In this document: positions 7,876 to 16,379 of the stretch, one piece after another
How the letters are laid out: each line of letters opens with the position of its first letter
Numbering within the stretch: position 1 is the stretch's first letter
From: Nonomuraea cavernae
GTDB taxonomy: Bacteria > Actinomycetota > Actinomycetes > Streptosporangiales > Streptosporangiaceae
Direction of reading: 5' to 3'
Assembly: GCF_014646355.1 (NCBI RefSeq)
Contig: NZ_BMNH01000012.1
Span: 149,265-213,264 of the forward strand
Length of the DNA: 64,000 bases
The notes under the pieces: model-generated
What the model saw: the letters and a program-made list of their open reading frames with translations, nothing else
The model's database searches: none
Told to the model about the DNA's origin: nothing
Made by a program: the position numbers and the translations under genes

Positions 7876-9060
7876 TCAGATCATCGAGCGCATCGGCCCC
7901 TGCGGCGGCTCGATGTCCAGCTCGGTCAGCGCGGAGACGTGGAAGACCGAGCCCGGCACGTGGATCGCGTGGGTGAGGCCCACGTGCGCGTCGCGCCAGA
8001 AGCGCTGGATCGGGTTGTCCACGCGCATGGCGTTGCCGCCGGAGCGCGCCACGATCTCGTCCACCGCGCGGACCGCCCGCCAGACCGCCTGGACCTGGGT
8101 GCGGCGGCCCACGGCCCGCTCGCCGAAGGTGACCTCGCGGCCGGTGGCCACGACGTCGTACATGCGCGAGACGTTGTCGAGCAGCGCCGAGCGCGCCGCC
8201 GCGATGTCCGCCGCCGCCTCGCTGATCGCGTAGAGCACGTACGGATCGTCCTTGATCTTGGTGCCGGTGATCTGCACCCGGCCCTTCTGGTACGCCAGGT
8301 GGTGCGCGAGCGCGCCCTCGGCGATGCCGATCACCGAGGCGCTGATGCCGAGCGGGAACGCGGCGGAGAACGGCAGGTGGTAGGTCGGGTTGACGAGCCC
8401 GGCCTCCCTGGCGGCGGTGCCGTCCACCACCTTCGAGAACGGGATCACCCGGTAGTCGGGGACGAACGCGTCCTTGACGATGATGTCCTTGCTGCCAGTG
8501 CCGCGCAGGCCGACCACGTCCCAGGAGTCGTCGACGATCTCGTAGTCGGAGCGCGGCAGGATCAGGTGCAGCGAGGTCGGGGGCTTGGCCATGTTGCCGT
8601 CGGCGTCGCCGAGCATGCCGCCGAGGAAGATCCAGTCGCAGTGGTCGGTGCCGGAGGAGAACTGCCAGCGGCCGTTGAAGACGTATCCGCCGTCGACCGG
8701 CCGGGCGATGCCCATCGGCGCGTACGGGGAGGCGATCCAGGTGTCCTGGTTCTCGCCCCAGATCTCCTGCTGCACCCTGGGGTCGGCGAACGCCATCTCC
8801 CAGGGGTGCACGCCGACCACGCCGGTGACCCAGCCGGTCGAGCCGTCCAGGCCGGCGATCTTCATGACGGTCTCGGCGAACTCGCGCGGGTGCAGTTCGA
8901 GGCCGCCGTGCCCGGACGGCTGGAGCATCCGGATGGCGCCCGATTCGCGCAGCACCTTGGCCGCCTGGTCGTCCAGTCTGCCCAGTGCCTCGTTCGCGGG
9001 GCCGAGCGCGCTGATCTCCTCGGCCCGCTGGGTGACCGCTTCGAGTACCGGATTGGCCAT
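7876..9060 (-). CDS. HsaA-like flavin-dependent monooxygenase, second copy
   Basis: This 394-residue protein has the acyl-CoA dehydrogenase/HsaA fold and exactly the usual HsaA length. It carries LDGSTGW, the ASPYAPMG motif, SSGTDHCDW, GLRGTGSKD, RTQVQAVWRA and FWRDAHVG. Several HsaA-typical residues differ (CGSTGW becomes LDGSTGW, RRDQVRAT becomes RRTQVQAV), so it is a diverged paralogue of the copy at 230-1396. It is the last intact gene of the long minus-strand operon, 8 bp after hsaF. It may hydroxylate a different ring intermediate or be an isozyme; it would use the same reductase HsaB, as no other is seen. Confidence 0.85.
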   Translation of the reverse strand: MANPVLEAVTQRAEEISALGPANEALGRLDDQAAKVLRESGAIRMLQPSGHGGLELHPREFAETVMKIAGLDGSTGWVTGVVGVHPWEMAFADPRVQQEIWGENQDTWIASPYAPMGIARPVDGGYVFNGRWQFSSGTDHCDWIFLGGMLGDADGNMAKPPTSLHLILPRSDYEIVDDSWDVVGLRGTGSKDIIVKDAFVPDYRVIPFSKVVDGTAAREAGLVNPTYHLPFSAAFPLGISASVIGIAEGALAHHLAYQKGRVQITGTKIKDDPYVLYAISEAAADIAAARSALLDNVSRMYDVVATGREVTFGERAVGRRTQVQAVWRAVRAVDEIVARSGGNAMRVDNPIQRFWRDAHVGLTHAIHVPGSVFHVSALTELDIEPPQGPMRSMI

Positions 9061-9068
9061 GGCTTCTC

Positions 9069-10091
9069 TCACTTCTTCGCCGCGAGGGCGACTGCGATTT
9101 CGATGAGCTGGTCTTCCTGACCGCCGACGAGGTTGCGGCGCCCGGCCTCGATGAGGATCTCGGCTCCGGACACGCCGTACTTGGCGGCCTGGCGGTCGGC
9201 GTGCTTGAGGAAACTGGAGTAGACACCGGCGTAGCCCATGGTGAGCGTCAGCCGGTCGAGCTGGCACTCGCCGTCCATGATCGGGCGTACGACGTCCTCG
9301 GCGGCATCGATGATCTTGAGGGTGTCGATGCCGGTGCGGATGCCGAGCCGCTCGGTGACGGCGGCGAACGCCTCGACGGGCGTGTTGCCCGCGCCCGCGC
9401 CGAACCGGCGGGTCGAGCCGTCGATCTGCAGGGCCCCCGCACGCACGGCGATGACCGAGTTGGCGACGCCGAGGCCGAGATTCTCGTGCCCGTGGAAGCC
9501 CACCTGCGCGTCGGACCCGAGCTCGGACACCAGGGCGGCGATCCGGTCGCCGGTCTGCTCCATGATCAGCGCGCCGGCCGAGTCGACGACGTACACGCAC
9601 TGGCAGCCCGCGTCGGCCATGATCCGGGCCTGCTTGGCGAGCACCTCCGGCGGCTGGCTGTGCGCCATCATCAGGAACCCGACCGTCTCCAGCCCCAGCT
9701 CCCTGGCCAGGCCGAAGTGCTGGACCGAGATGTCGGCCTCGGTGCAGTGGGTGGCGATCCGGCAGATGCTCGCGCCGTTGTCGGCCGCCTCGCGGATGTC
9801 GTCCTGGATGCCGAGGCCGGGCAGCATCAGGAACGCGATCCTGGCCCGCTTCGCGGTCGCCACCGCGGCCTTGATCAGCTCCTGCTCGGGGGTGTGGCTG
9901 AAGCCGTAGTTGAACGACGAGCCGCCCAGGCCGTCGCCGTGCGTGACCTCGATGACCGGCACGCCCGCCTCGTCGAGCGCGGCCACGATGGAGCGCACGT
10001 GCTCGACCGTGAACTGGTGCTGCTTGGCGTGGGAGCCGTCGCGCAGCGACGAGTCGGTGACCCGGATGTCCAGGTCGGCGCTGTAAGGCAT
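9069..10091 (-). CDS. hsaF: 4-hydroxy-2-oxovalerate/hexanoate aldolase
   Basis: This 340-residue HMGL-like aldolase cleaves 4-hydroxy-2-oxohexanoate to pyruvate and propanal. It has RVTDSSLRDGSHA near residue 10 (the metal-binding RD-x-H variant), THGDGLGGSSFNYGFS, VVDSAGA and the metal-ligand GFHGHENLGLG. The C-terminal EILIEAGRRNLVGGQEDQL is the segment that contacts the partner dehydrogenase HsaG and helps form the channelled complex in characterised homologues. It directly follows hsaG (16-bp gap), the usual arrangement. ATG at 10091 has AGGGAG upstream. Confidence 0.95.
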   Translation of the reverse strand: MPYSADLDIRVTDSSLRDGSHAKQHQFTVEHVRSIVAALDEAGVPVIEVTHGDGLGGSSFNYGFSHTPEQELIKAAVATAKRARIAFLMLPGLGIQDDIREAADNGASICRIATHCTEADISVQHFGLARELGLETVGFLMMAHSQPPEVLAKQARIMADAGCQCVYVVDSAGALIMEQTGDRIAALVSELGSDAQVGFHGHENLGLGVANSVIAVRAGALQIDGSTRRFGAGAGNTPVEAFAAVTERLGIRTGIDTLKIIDAAEDVVRPIMDGECQLDRLTLTMGYAGVYSSFLKHADRQAAKYGVSGAEILIEAGRRNLVGGQEDQLIEIAVALAAKK

Positions 10092-10107
10092 GGATGATCT
10101 CCCTGTG

Positions 10108-11010
10108 CTAGGAGCGCTCGGCGAGGAGCCGCTGCGCGAAGCCCTCACCGACCTTGGTGGCGGCTGCGGTCATGATGTCGAGGTTGCCGGAGTACGGCGG
10201 CAGGTAGTCGCCCGCGCCCTCGACCTCGACGAACACGGCGACCCGGGCGAGCCTGCCGCTCACCGGCGTGGGGTCGTCGAACTGCGGCTCGGCACGCAGC
10301 CGATAGCCGGGCACGTACGACGCCACGGCGGCCACCATCTCCTTGATCGAGGAGGCGACGGCCTCGCGGTCGGCGTCCTCGGGGGTCGAGCAGAAGATCG
10401 TGTCCTGCATGAGCATCGGCGGCTCGGCCGGGTTCAGGATGATGATCGCCTTGCCCTTGGCGGCGCCGCCGATCGTCTCGATGCCCCGGCCGGTGGTGCG
10501 GGTGAACTCGTCGATGTTGGCCCGCGTGCCGGGCCCGGCCGACGGCGAGGCGACACTGGCCACGATCTCGGCGTAGGCCACCTCGGTGATCCGCGAGACG
10601 GCGTGCACGATGGGGATCGTCGCCTGCCCGCCGCAGGTGATCAGGCTGACGTTGGGCGCGTCGAGGTGCGCCCCGAGGTTCACGGCGGGCACCACGGCCG
10701 GGCCGAGCGCGGCCGGGGTGAGGTCGACCGCCTGGATGCCGAGGGCCGCGTACTTCGGCGCGTTCTCCTTGTGCACGTACGCCGAGGTGGCCTCGAAGAC
10801 GAGGTCGGGCCGCTCGTCCTGGGCGAGCAGCCAGCCGGCTCCCTCGGCGGAGGCGGTCAGGCCCTCGGCCCCGGCGCGCTTGAGCCCGGGGCTGTCGGGC
10901 TCGACGCCGATCATCCAGCGCGGCTCGATCAGCTCGGAGCGCAGCAGCTTGTACATCAGGTCGGTCCCGATGTTGCCAGAGCCGACGATCGCGGCGGTCG
11001 CCTTGGTCAC
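10108..11010 (-). CDS. hsaG: Acylating acetaldehyde/propanal dehydrogenase
   Basis: This 300-residue CoA-dependent aldehyde dehydrogenase turns propanal from HsaF into propionyl-CoA. It has the NAD-binding AIVGSGNIGTDL at the N-terminus, the catalytic Cys in LITCGGQATIP and the family segment VASVASPSAGPGTRANIDEF. The length equals that of mycobacterial HsaG. It sits in the order hsaE-hsaG-hsaF on the minus strand. The gap to hsaE contains a short 10-bp tandem repeat. Confidence 0.95.
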   Translation of the reverse strand: MTKATAAIVGSGNIGTDLMYKLLRSELIEPRWMIGVEPDSPGLKRAGAEGLTASAEGAGWLLAQDERPDLVFEATSAYVHKENAPKYAALGIQAVDLTPAALGPAVVPAVNLGAHLDAPNVSLITCGGQATIPIVHAVSRITEVAYAEIVASVASPSAGPGTRANIDEFTRTTGRGIETIGGAAKGKAIIILNPAEPPMLMQDTIFCSTPEDADREAVASSIKEMVAAVASYVPGYRLRAEPQFDDPTPVSGRLARVAVFVEVEGAGDYLPPYSGNLDIMTAAATKVGEGFAQRLLAERS

Positions 11011-11042
11011 AGTCCCAACCTCATTTCGTCTGACTCAGCCAA

Positions 11043-11082
11043 ACTCGTGCGTACTCGTGCGTACTCGTGCGAACTCATGTGA
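11043..11082. repeat. 10-bp tandem repeat, about four copies
   Basis: ACTCGTGCGT occurs twice exactly, followed by two decayed copies (ACTCGTGCGA and ACTCATGTGA). The array runs from the hsaE-hsaG gap into the last codons of hsaE, whose stop is at 11075-11077. No function is evident. Confidence 0.8.
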
Positions 11083-11905
11083 ATCGAGCGGTCACGGAGC
11101 CGAGCCCGGCGAACTCGGCGCGGAAGGCGTCGCCAGGGCGCACGTCGATCGCCCTGGTGCAGGAGCCGGGCAGGATGACGTGCCCCGCTTCGAGCTTCAC
11201 CCCGAACGAGGCGACCTTCCTGGCCAGCCAGGCCACGGCGGTGGTCGGGTTCCCCAGGACGGCGCTGGTGTTGCCCCGGGCGACCTCCTGGCCGTCCTGG
11301 TAGAGCACCGCCTCCACGTCGGCCGGGTCCAGCTCGGCCGGGCTCACCCGGGCGGCGCCGAGCAGCACGCCGGCCGAGGACGCGTTGTCGGCGATCGTGT
11401 CGGCCAGGCCGATCTTCCAGTCGCGGATCCGGCTGTCGATCAGCTCGATGCTCGGCACCACGTACTCGGTCGCGGCCAGCACGTCCGCCTCGGTGCACCC
11501 CTCGCCGGGCAGGCTCGCGCCGAGCACGTAGCCGATCTCGACCTCGATCCGCGGGTAGCAGTAGCGATCCACCTGGATCGGCACGTCCTCCGACAGCGCC
11601 ATGTCGTCGAGCAGGTGCCCGTAGTCGGGCTCGTCGACGCCCATCATCTGCTGCATCACCAGGGAGGACAGCCCCACCTTGTGCCCGAGGACCCGGGCGC
11701 CGGCGGCGAGCCGCCCACGGATGCCGGCGAGCTGGATCTCGTACGCGTCCACCACGTCGATGTCCGGGAAGGACTCGGTCAGCGGCCCGATCGGGGCCCG
11801 GTCCCGTTCGGCCACCCGCAGCCGCTCGGCCGCGGCGGCCCGCTGCGCCTCTTCCAGCATCCAGTCCTCCGCAGATGTCGACGTCGGGGTAAGGGTTCCA
11901 GTCAT
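11075..11905 (-). CDS. hsaE: 2-hydroxyhexa-2,4-dienoate hydratase
   Basis: This 276-residue protein belongs to the 2-keto-4-pentenoate hydratase / fumarylacetoacetase-like fold. HsaE hydrates the dienoate released by HsaD. Recognisable segments are GHKVGLSS, the MMGVDEPDYGHLLDDM run, YCYPRIEVEIGYVLG (metal-ligand glutamates), and ADNASSAGVLLG. The start at 11905 gives a length near that of known HsaE. It follows kshB in the same direction with a 59-bp gap that contains a candidate operator, so an internal promoter is possible. Confidence 0.92.
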   Translation of the reverse strand: MTGTLTPTSTSAEDWMLEEAQRAAAAERLRVAERDRAPIGPLTESFPDIDVVDAYEIQLAGIRGRLAAGARVLGHKVGLSSLVMQQMMGVDEPDYGHLLDDMALSEDVPIQVDRYCYPRIEVEIGYVLGASLPGEGCTEADVLAATEYVVPSIELIDSRIRDWKIGLADTIADNASSAGVLLGAARVSPAELDPADVEAVLYQDGQEVARGNTSAVLGNPTTAVAWLARKVASFGVKLEAGHVILPGSCTRAIDVRPGDAFRAEFAGLGSVTARFT

Positions 11906-11927
11906 GGCCGCCACGCCGGTGCGCGCT

Positions 11928-11942
11928 TCCCGCTCAGTGGGA
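11928..11942. promoter_or_regulatory. Candidate IclR-type operator inside the minus-strand operon
   Basis: TCCCGCTCAGTGGGA is the best-formed copy of the cluster's shared palindrome. It lies 23 bp upstream of hsaE and downstream of kshB, which suggests a regulated internal promoter for hsaE-hsaG-hsaF. Confidence 0.55.
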
Positions 11943-11964
11943 GCCGCCGGTGGCGCGGGCGGGT

Positions 11965-12993
11965 TCAGCCGTCGTAGGTGACCTTGACGTGTTCGCTGAC
12001 CGGGATCGCCTGGCAGGACAGGATCAGCCCGTCGGCCAGGTCGCGCTCGTCCAGCACCGTGTTGTGCTCCAGCGTGACCTCCCCTTCCAGCAGCACGCAG
12101 GCGCACGCGCTGCACGACCCCTCGCGGCACGAGTACGGCGCGTCCAGGCCGGCGGCCAGCAGCACGTCGAGCAGCTTGGCGCCGGCCGGCCACGCCACCG
12201 TCGTCGTCCGGCCGTCCAGCTCGACCTCGGCCGTGCCGCCGGGGGCCGCCTCGTCGATCACCACGCCGGACTCGGCGAACGGGTCGCCCGCCAGCGACTC
12301 GAACCGCTCGACGTGGACCCGGGGCGCGCCCATCCCGGCGAGGATCGCCGTGACGACGTCCATGAACGGCTCCGGCCCGCACACGAACGCCTCCCGGCCC
12401 GCGTACGGCCTGGCCAGCGCGGCCAGTCCGGCCGCGGTCGGCAGGCCCTGCACCGACTCCAGCCAGTGCACGACCGTCAGCCGCTCGCCGTGCTCGGCGG
12501 CCAGCGCGACCAGTTCGTCACGGAAGATGACCGACCGCTCGTCCCGGTTGGCGTAGACCAGGGTGACGGCGCCCGTCCCGCCGCGCAGGCACGACTTGAG
12601 GATCGACATCACCGGGGTGATGCCGCTGCCGCCCGCGAAGAGCAGCAGGTCGTCGTCGAGCGAGGACGGGGTGAACGTGCCCGAGGGCCGCAGCACCTCC
12701 AGCACGTCACCCTCGGTGACGTTGTCGCAGATCCAGTTGGATCCGTAGCCGTCCCGGGTGCGTTTGACGGTCACCTTGAGCCTGTCGTCGCAGACGGGCG
12801 AGCTGCTGAGCGAGTAGCAGCGCGCCGCGCCCTCCGGCCGGCTGGTCGGCACCCGTACGGTGAGGAACTGGCCGGGCCGGTAGCCGAGCCGGGAGTCGTC
12901 GCCGTCGGCGGGCTCCAGCACGAGCGAGTGGGCGTCCGGTGTCTCGCGGATCACCTCGACGACTCGGACCTTGAGCGATGCCGGTTGCGTCAT
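11965..12993 (-). CDS. kshB: 3-ketosteroid 9-alpha-hydroxylase, reductase subunit
   Basis: This 342-residue reductase passes electrons from NAD(P)H through FAD and a plant-type 2Fe-2S cluster to KshA. The FAD motif is RCYSLSSSP and the NAD-binding part has LFAGGSGITPVMS. The C-terminal ferredoxin domain has CREGSCSACACVL with a fourth Cys in LILSCQA. Domain order and length match KshB. It is placed 20 bp after kstD and upstream of hsaE. The oxygenase partner kshA is at 1569-2723 in a separate operon. Confidence 0.92.
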   Translation of the reverse strand: MTQPASLKVRVVEVIRETPDAHSLVLEPADGDDSRLGYRPGQFLTVRVPTSRPEGAARCYSLSSSPVCDDRLKVTVKRTRDGYGSNWICDNVTEGDVLEVLRPSGTFTPSSLDDDLLLFAGGSGITPVMSILKSCLRGGTGAVTLVYANRDERSVIFRDELVALAAEHGERLTVVHWLESVQGLPTAAGLAALARPYAGREAFVCGPEPFMDVVTAILAGMGAPRVHVERFESLAGDPFAESGVVIDEAAPGGTAEVELDGRTTTVAWPAGAKLLDVLLAAGLDAPYSCREGSCSACACVLLEGEVTLEHNTVLDERDLADGLILSCQAIPVSEHVKVTYDG

Positions 12994-13013
12994 GGCCGTC
13001 TCCGTCCCCGCCG

Positions 13014-14699
13014 TCACGCCGAGTGGGGCAGCGTGACCTGCCCGCCCGAGCGCGCTCTGGAGGCGGCGTGCCGCGCGGCGATGTACCCGAAGACGATCGA
13101 CGGGCCGATCGTGGCGCCGGGTCCGGCGTACTCGTTGCCCATGACCGACGCCGAGGTGTTGCCCGTGGCGTAGAGGCCGTCGATCACCGAGCCGTCGCCG
13201 CGCAGCACCCGGCTGTGCTCGTCGCACACCAGGCCGCCCTTGGTGCCGAGGTCGCCGACCTCGATCCGGAACGCGTAGAAGGGGGCCCTGTCGATGACGT
13301 CGAGGTTCGGGTTGGGCAGGGTCGGGTCGCCGTAGTAGCGGTCGTAGGCGCTGTCGCCGCGGCCGAAGTCGTCGTCCCGGCCGGCCTCGGCGAACCGGTT
13401 GAACCGGGCCACGGTCCCGGCCAGCGCCTCGGCCGGGACGCCGATCTTCCCGGCCAGCTCGCCGAGCGTGGTGGCGGTGAACGCGATGCCCTGGTCGTAG
13501 AACTCCTTGGGGATCGGCATCCCGGGCAGGATCTGCGCGAACGGGTAGCGGGCGCGGGCCTTGGCGTCCATCACGAACCAGGCCGGTACGTGCCCGCCCG
13601 CGAGCTGGTCGTGCACGAAGTTCACGTACGGGGACGACTCGTTGGTGAACCGGGTGCCCTGGGCCGACACGATGATCGACGGCGGGATGCACCGCTCCGA
13701 CACCAGCGGGATGGTCGCCCCGGCGGGGTGCCGCACGGCGGGCATCCACCAGGCGTCGTCCATCAGGTCGAGCGCGGCGCCGAGCCGCTCGCCGGCCAGG
13801 ATGCCGTCGCCGGTGTTCTCCCGGGCGCCCATGCCGAAGTCGGCCTGTCCGCCCTCGGGCAGGTACCTCGCCCGCAGCTCCCGGTTGTGGTCGAAGCCGC
13901 CGGTCGCCAGCAGCACGCCGAGCCGGCCGCGGATCCGCACGGGCTGGCCGTCGCGCTCGGCGACGATGCCGGTGACGGCGCCGTCGTCGCCGGTGACGAG
14001 GTCCTTCATGGGGGTCTTCAGCCAGAGCGGGACGTCCGCGTCCTTGAGCGCCATCCGCAGCCGGGCGACGAGCGCCCGCCCGCCGGTGGCCATGTGCCGG
14101 CGGCGGACCACGTTCGAGGAGACCCGCCAGGCGGCGACGACGGAGGCCCACCGGCCGCGCCAGGTGCGCTTGACCATGGCCAGGTCGTGGTAGTCCTTGC
14201 CGGTGATCCACAGGCCCAGCGGGCCCTTCATGCTGTTGGGCCGCTGGTACCTCTCGTCCTCGCCGAGCTTGCGGGTGTCGAACGGCACCGCCTCGATCGA
14301 CCGCCCGAGCGGCCGGCCGCCGTCGAGCTCGGGGTGGTAGTCGGCGTAGCCCTTGGTCCAGAAGAAGCGCATCCACCTGCTCGTGCCGAGCAGCTCCATC
14401 GCGGCCGGGCCGTGGTCGACGTACGCGTCGAGCCGGGCCGCCGGGACCCGGCCGCCGGTCAGCAGGTCGAGGTAGCGGCGGATCGACTCTCGGCTGTCGT
14501 CGTGCCCCCTGGCCCGCAGGGTGGGGTTGTTCGGGATCCAGACGCCGCCGCCGGAGATCGCGGTGCTGCCGCCGTACTTCGAGCCCTTCTCGACCACCAC
14601 CACCGACAGTCCGCTGTCGCGCGCCGTCAGCGCGGCGGTCATGCCACCGCCGCCGCTCCCGACGACGACGAGGTCGAACTCGTGGTCCCAGCCGGTCAC
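13014..14699 (-). CDS. kstD: 3-ketosteroid delta-1-dehydrogenase
   Basis: This 561-residue flavoprotein introduces the C1-C2 double bond in ring A; its length matches known KstDs. The FAD motif VVVGSGGGGMTAAL is at the N-terminus, followed by EKGSKYGGSTAISGGGVWIP, the usual KstD segment. The C-terminus has GLYATGNTSASVMGNEYAGP, containing the conserved Tyr and Gly of the active site. The GTG start overlaps the stop of hsaD (GTGA), so the two genes are translationally coupled. Confidence 0.93.
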   Translation of the reverse strand: MTGWDHEFDLVVVGSGGGGMTAALTARDSGLSVVVVEKGSKYGGSTAISGGGVWIPNNPTLRARGHDDSRESIRRYLDLLTGGRVPAARLDAYVDHGPAAMELLGTSRWMRFFWTKGYADYHPELDGGRPLGRSIEAVPFDTRKLGEDERYQRPNSMKGPLGLWITGKDYHDLAMVKRTWRGRWASVVAAWRVSSNVVRRRHMATGGRALVARLRMALKDADVPLWLKTPMKDLVTGDDGAVTGIVAERDGQPVRIRGRLGVLLATGGFDHNRELRARYLPEGGQADFGMGARENTGDGILAGERLGAALDLMDDAWWMPAVRHPAGATIPLVSERCIPPSIIVSAQGTRFTNESSPYVNFVHDQLAGGHVPAWFVMDAKARARYPFAQILPGMPIPKEFYDQGIAFTATTLGELAGKIGVPAEALAGTVARFNRFAEAGRDDDFGRGDSAYDRYYGDPTLPNPNLDVIDRAPFYAFRIEVGDLGTKGGLVCDEHSRVLRGDGSVIDGLYATGNTSASVMGNEYAGPGATIGPSIVFGYIAARHAASRARSGGQVTLPHSA

Positions 14700-15568
14700 C
14701 GGCCATCCTTCCTGGTCAGGAAGGCCAGCACGGCGCTCTCCCAGGCGGCCTTCTGCTCGATCATCACCCAGTGGCCGCAGTCGGGGAAGACGTGCAGCTC
14801 GGCGTCGGGGATGGTGCGCATCGGGACGAGGGCCATGTCGAGCGGGCTGACCCGGTCGTCGCGGCCCCACGTGATCAGCGTCCTGGCCTTCAGCTTGTGC
14901 AGCATCGCCCAGTACGGCGGCGCGTCGGAGGCGGCCGCGTGGGCCCGCTGGGCGGCGAACGCGGCCCTGCCGTACATCCGGCGGGCGGCGGCCAGCGTGG
15001 CCGGGTCGGTGGCCTGGGCCCAGCGCTCCTCGATGAGCTCCTCGGTGACGAGGGCCGGGTCGTACACCATGGAGTGGAGCCACTGGATCAGCGCCTGCCG
15101 GGTGGGGTTCTCGGTGAACTCCATGAGCAGGTTGATGCCTTCGCCGGGGCCCGGGCTGAACAGGTTGCGGCCGATGCCCCCGATGGTGACGAGCCGGCGC
15201 ACCCGGTCGGGGTTGGCGATGGCCACCTGGGCGGCCACGATGCCGCCCATGGAGTTGCCGATCACATCCACCTGCTGGAGGCCGAGCCCGTCGAGGAAGC
15301 GGATCACCGCGCCGCCCGCCGCGACCATGGGGTGCCGGTCGGTCGGGTCGCTGACCCCGAACCCGGGGAACTCCAGGACCAGGCAGCGGAACCGCTCGGA
15401 CAGGGTGGCCAGGTTGTCGCGGTAGTTGCGCCAGCCCGTGACGCCGGGGCCCGAACCGTGCAGGAGCAGCAGCGGCGGGCCCTGGCCTGCCTCGTGGTAG
15501 CGCAGCACCCCCTCCTCGGTGGCGAGCTCGCGCAGGGTCGACTCGTGGGTCAGCTCCGTGGTCATCAT
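14696..15568 (-). CDS. hsaD: 4,9-DSHA hydrolase (meta-cleavage product hydrolase)
   Basis: This 290-residue alpha/beta hydrolase cleaves the C-C bond in the ring-opened steroid, giving DOHNAA and 2-hydroxyhexa-2,4-dienoate. Visible are the oxyanion segment LLHGSGPGVTGW, the nucleophile elbow GNSMGG, the acid in WGRDDRVSP and the catalytic His in DCGHWVMIE. Two consecutive ATG codons (15568 and 15565) are possible starts. It is the first gene of the long minus-strand operon and is divergent from hsaB, with two candidate operators between them. Confidence 0.94.
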   Translation of the reverse strand: MMTTELTHESTLRELATEEGVLRYHEAGQGPPLLLLHGSGPGVTGWRNYRDNLATLSERFRCLVLEFPGFGVSDPTDRHPMVAAGGAVIRFLDGLGLQQVDVIGNSMGGIVAAQVAIANPDRVRRLVTIGGIGRNLFSPGPGEGINLLMEFTENPTRQALIQWLHSMVYDPALVTEELIEERWAQATDPATLAAARRMYGRAAFAAQRAHAAASDAPPYWAMLHKLKARTLITWGRDDRVSPLDMALVPMRTIPDAELHVFPDCGHWVMIEQKAAWESAVLAFLTRKDGR

Positions 15569-15627
15569 CCGTCCATAGGTAGGCTTCGTCGAAGGTAATC
15601 GGACAGAACGGGCGAGCCCTGAGATCA

Positions 15628-15642
15628 TCCCAATCAGCGAGA
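15628..15642. promoter_or_regulatory. Candidate IclR-type operator upstream of hsaD
   Basis: TCCCAATCAGCGAGA fits the shared palindrome TYCCRNTSANYGRRA and lies 60 bp before the hsaD start. Confidence 0.45.
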
Positions 15643-15697
15643 CCGGGACCGGAACGCCGGGCGACGAGAGTCGGGGGCCTGCCGGAGCGGAAAGCCC

Positions 15698-15712
15698 TTC
15701 CACTCATCGGGA
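15698..15712. promoter_or_regulatory. Candidate IclR-type operator upstream of hsaB
   Basis: TTCCACTCATCGGGA fits the shared palindrome and lies 76 bp before the hsaB start, 70 bp from the hsaD-side copy. The paired layout resembles that in the hsaC-SDR interval. Confidence 0.45.
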
Positions 15713-15787
15713 TCCCGCCGTCTGGGCGCCGTACGGGCTTTTGTACGTTCGTCATCCGAGCCACCCCCCGGTACGCGAGGTGAATTG

Positions 15788-16366
15788 ATGACAGCCGCAT
15801 CCTCCGACTCGCCGTTCACTCCGGACCCCGGCGCGCCGACCCCGGCGGAGTTCCGGCGGGCGATGGGGATGTTCGCGAGCGGCGTGACGGTGATCAGCGG
15901 CCTGGACGGCGAGGAGCCGGTGGGCTTCGCGTGCCAGTCGTTCGCCTCGGTGTCGCTGGAGCCGCCGCTGATCCTGTTCTGCGCCGACCACAACGGCCGC
16001 ACCTGGCCCCGGATCCGCGACTCGGGCCGCTTCTGCGTGAACGTGCTGGGCGAGGAGCAGGTCGACATCTGCGGCCGGTTCGGCTCCAGCAAGGGCAGGA
16101 AGTACGACGGGCTCGACTGGGACCTGTCCCGATGGGGCACGCCGGCGCTGCGCGACGTGCTGCTGCGGGTGCACGCCGAGGTGCACGACGTGCACGTGGC
16201 GGGCGACCACGACGTGGTGATCGGCCGGGTCGTGGAGCTGGAGCCGGTCCGCGAGCAGCGCCCGATGCTGTTCTTCCGCGGCCGGTTCGGCGTCGAGCGG
16301 CCGCTGCCCGCCGATCAGGCGCCGCCGGGGCCCAACCTGTGGGGCTGGGGCGACCACTGGGGGTGA
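15788..16366 (+). CDS. hsaB: Flavin reductase of the 3-HSA hydroxylase
   Basis: This 192-residue protein is a split-barrel flavin reductase that supplies reduced flavin to HsaA. It carries the family segments FRRAMGMFASGVTVIS, FACQSFASVSLEPPLILFC, GRFCVNVLGEEQ and LFFRGRFG near the C-terminus. The ATG at 15788 (preceded by an in-frame TTG at 15785) gives the expected length. It is transcribed alone, divergent from hsaD. It is the only visible reductase for both HsaA-like oxygenases. Its 3' end lies 13 bp from the convergent IclR gene. Confidence 0.92.
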   Translation: MTAASSDSPFTPDPGAPTPAEFRRAMGMFASGVTVISGLDGEEPVGFACQSFASVSLEPPLILFCADHNGRTWPRIRDSGRFCVNVLGEEQVDICGRFGSSKGRKYDGLDWDLSRWGTPALRDVLLRVHAEVHDVHVAGDHDVVIGRVVELEPVREQRPMLFFRGRFGVERPLPADQAPPGPNLWGWGDHWG

Positions 16367-16379
16367 TCGTCCTCGCGCC

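Noticed and set aside
13014..15800. Single 928-residue minus-strand frame
   Set aside because: It is kstD (from GTG 14699) preceded by a shadow frame across hsaD. The real kstD and hsaD overlap by GTGA.
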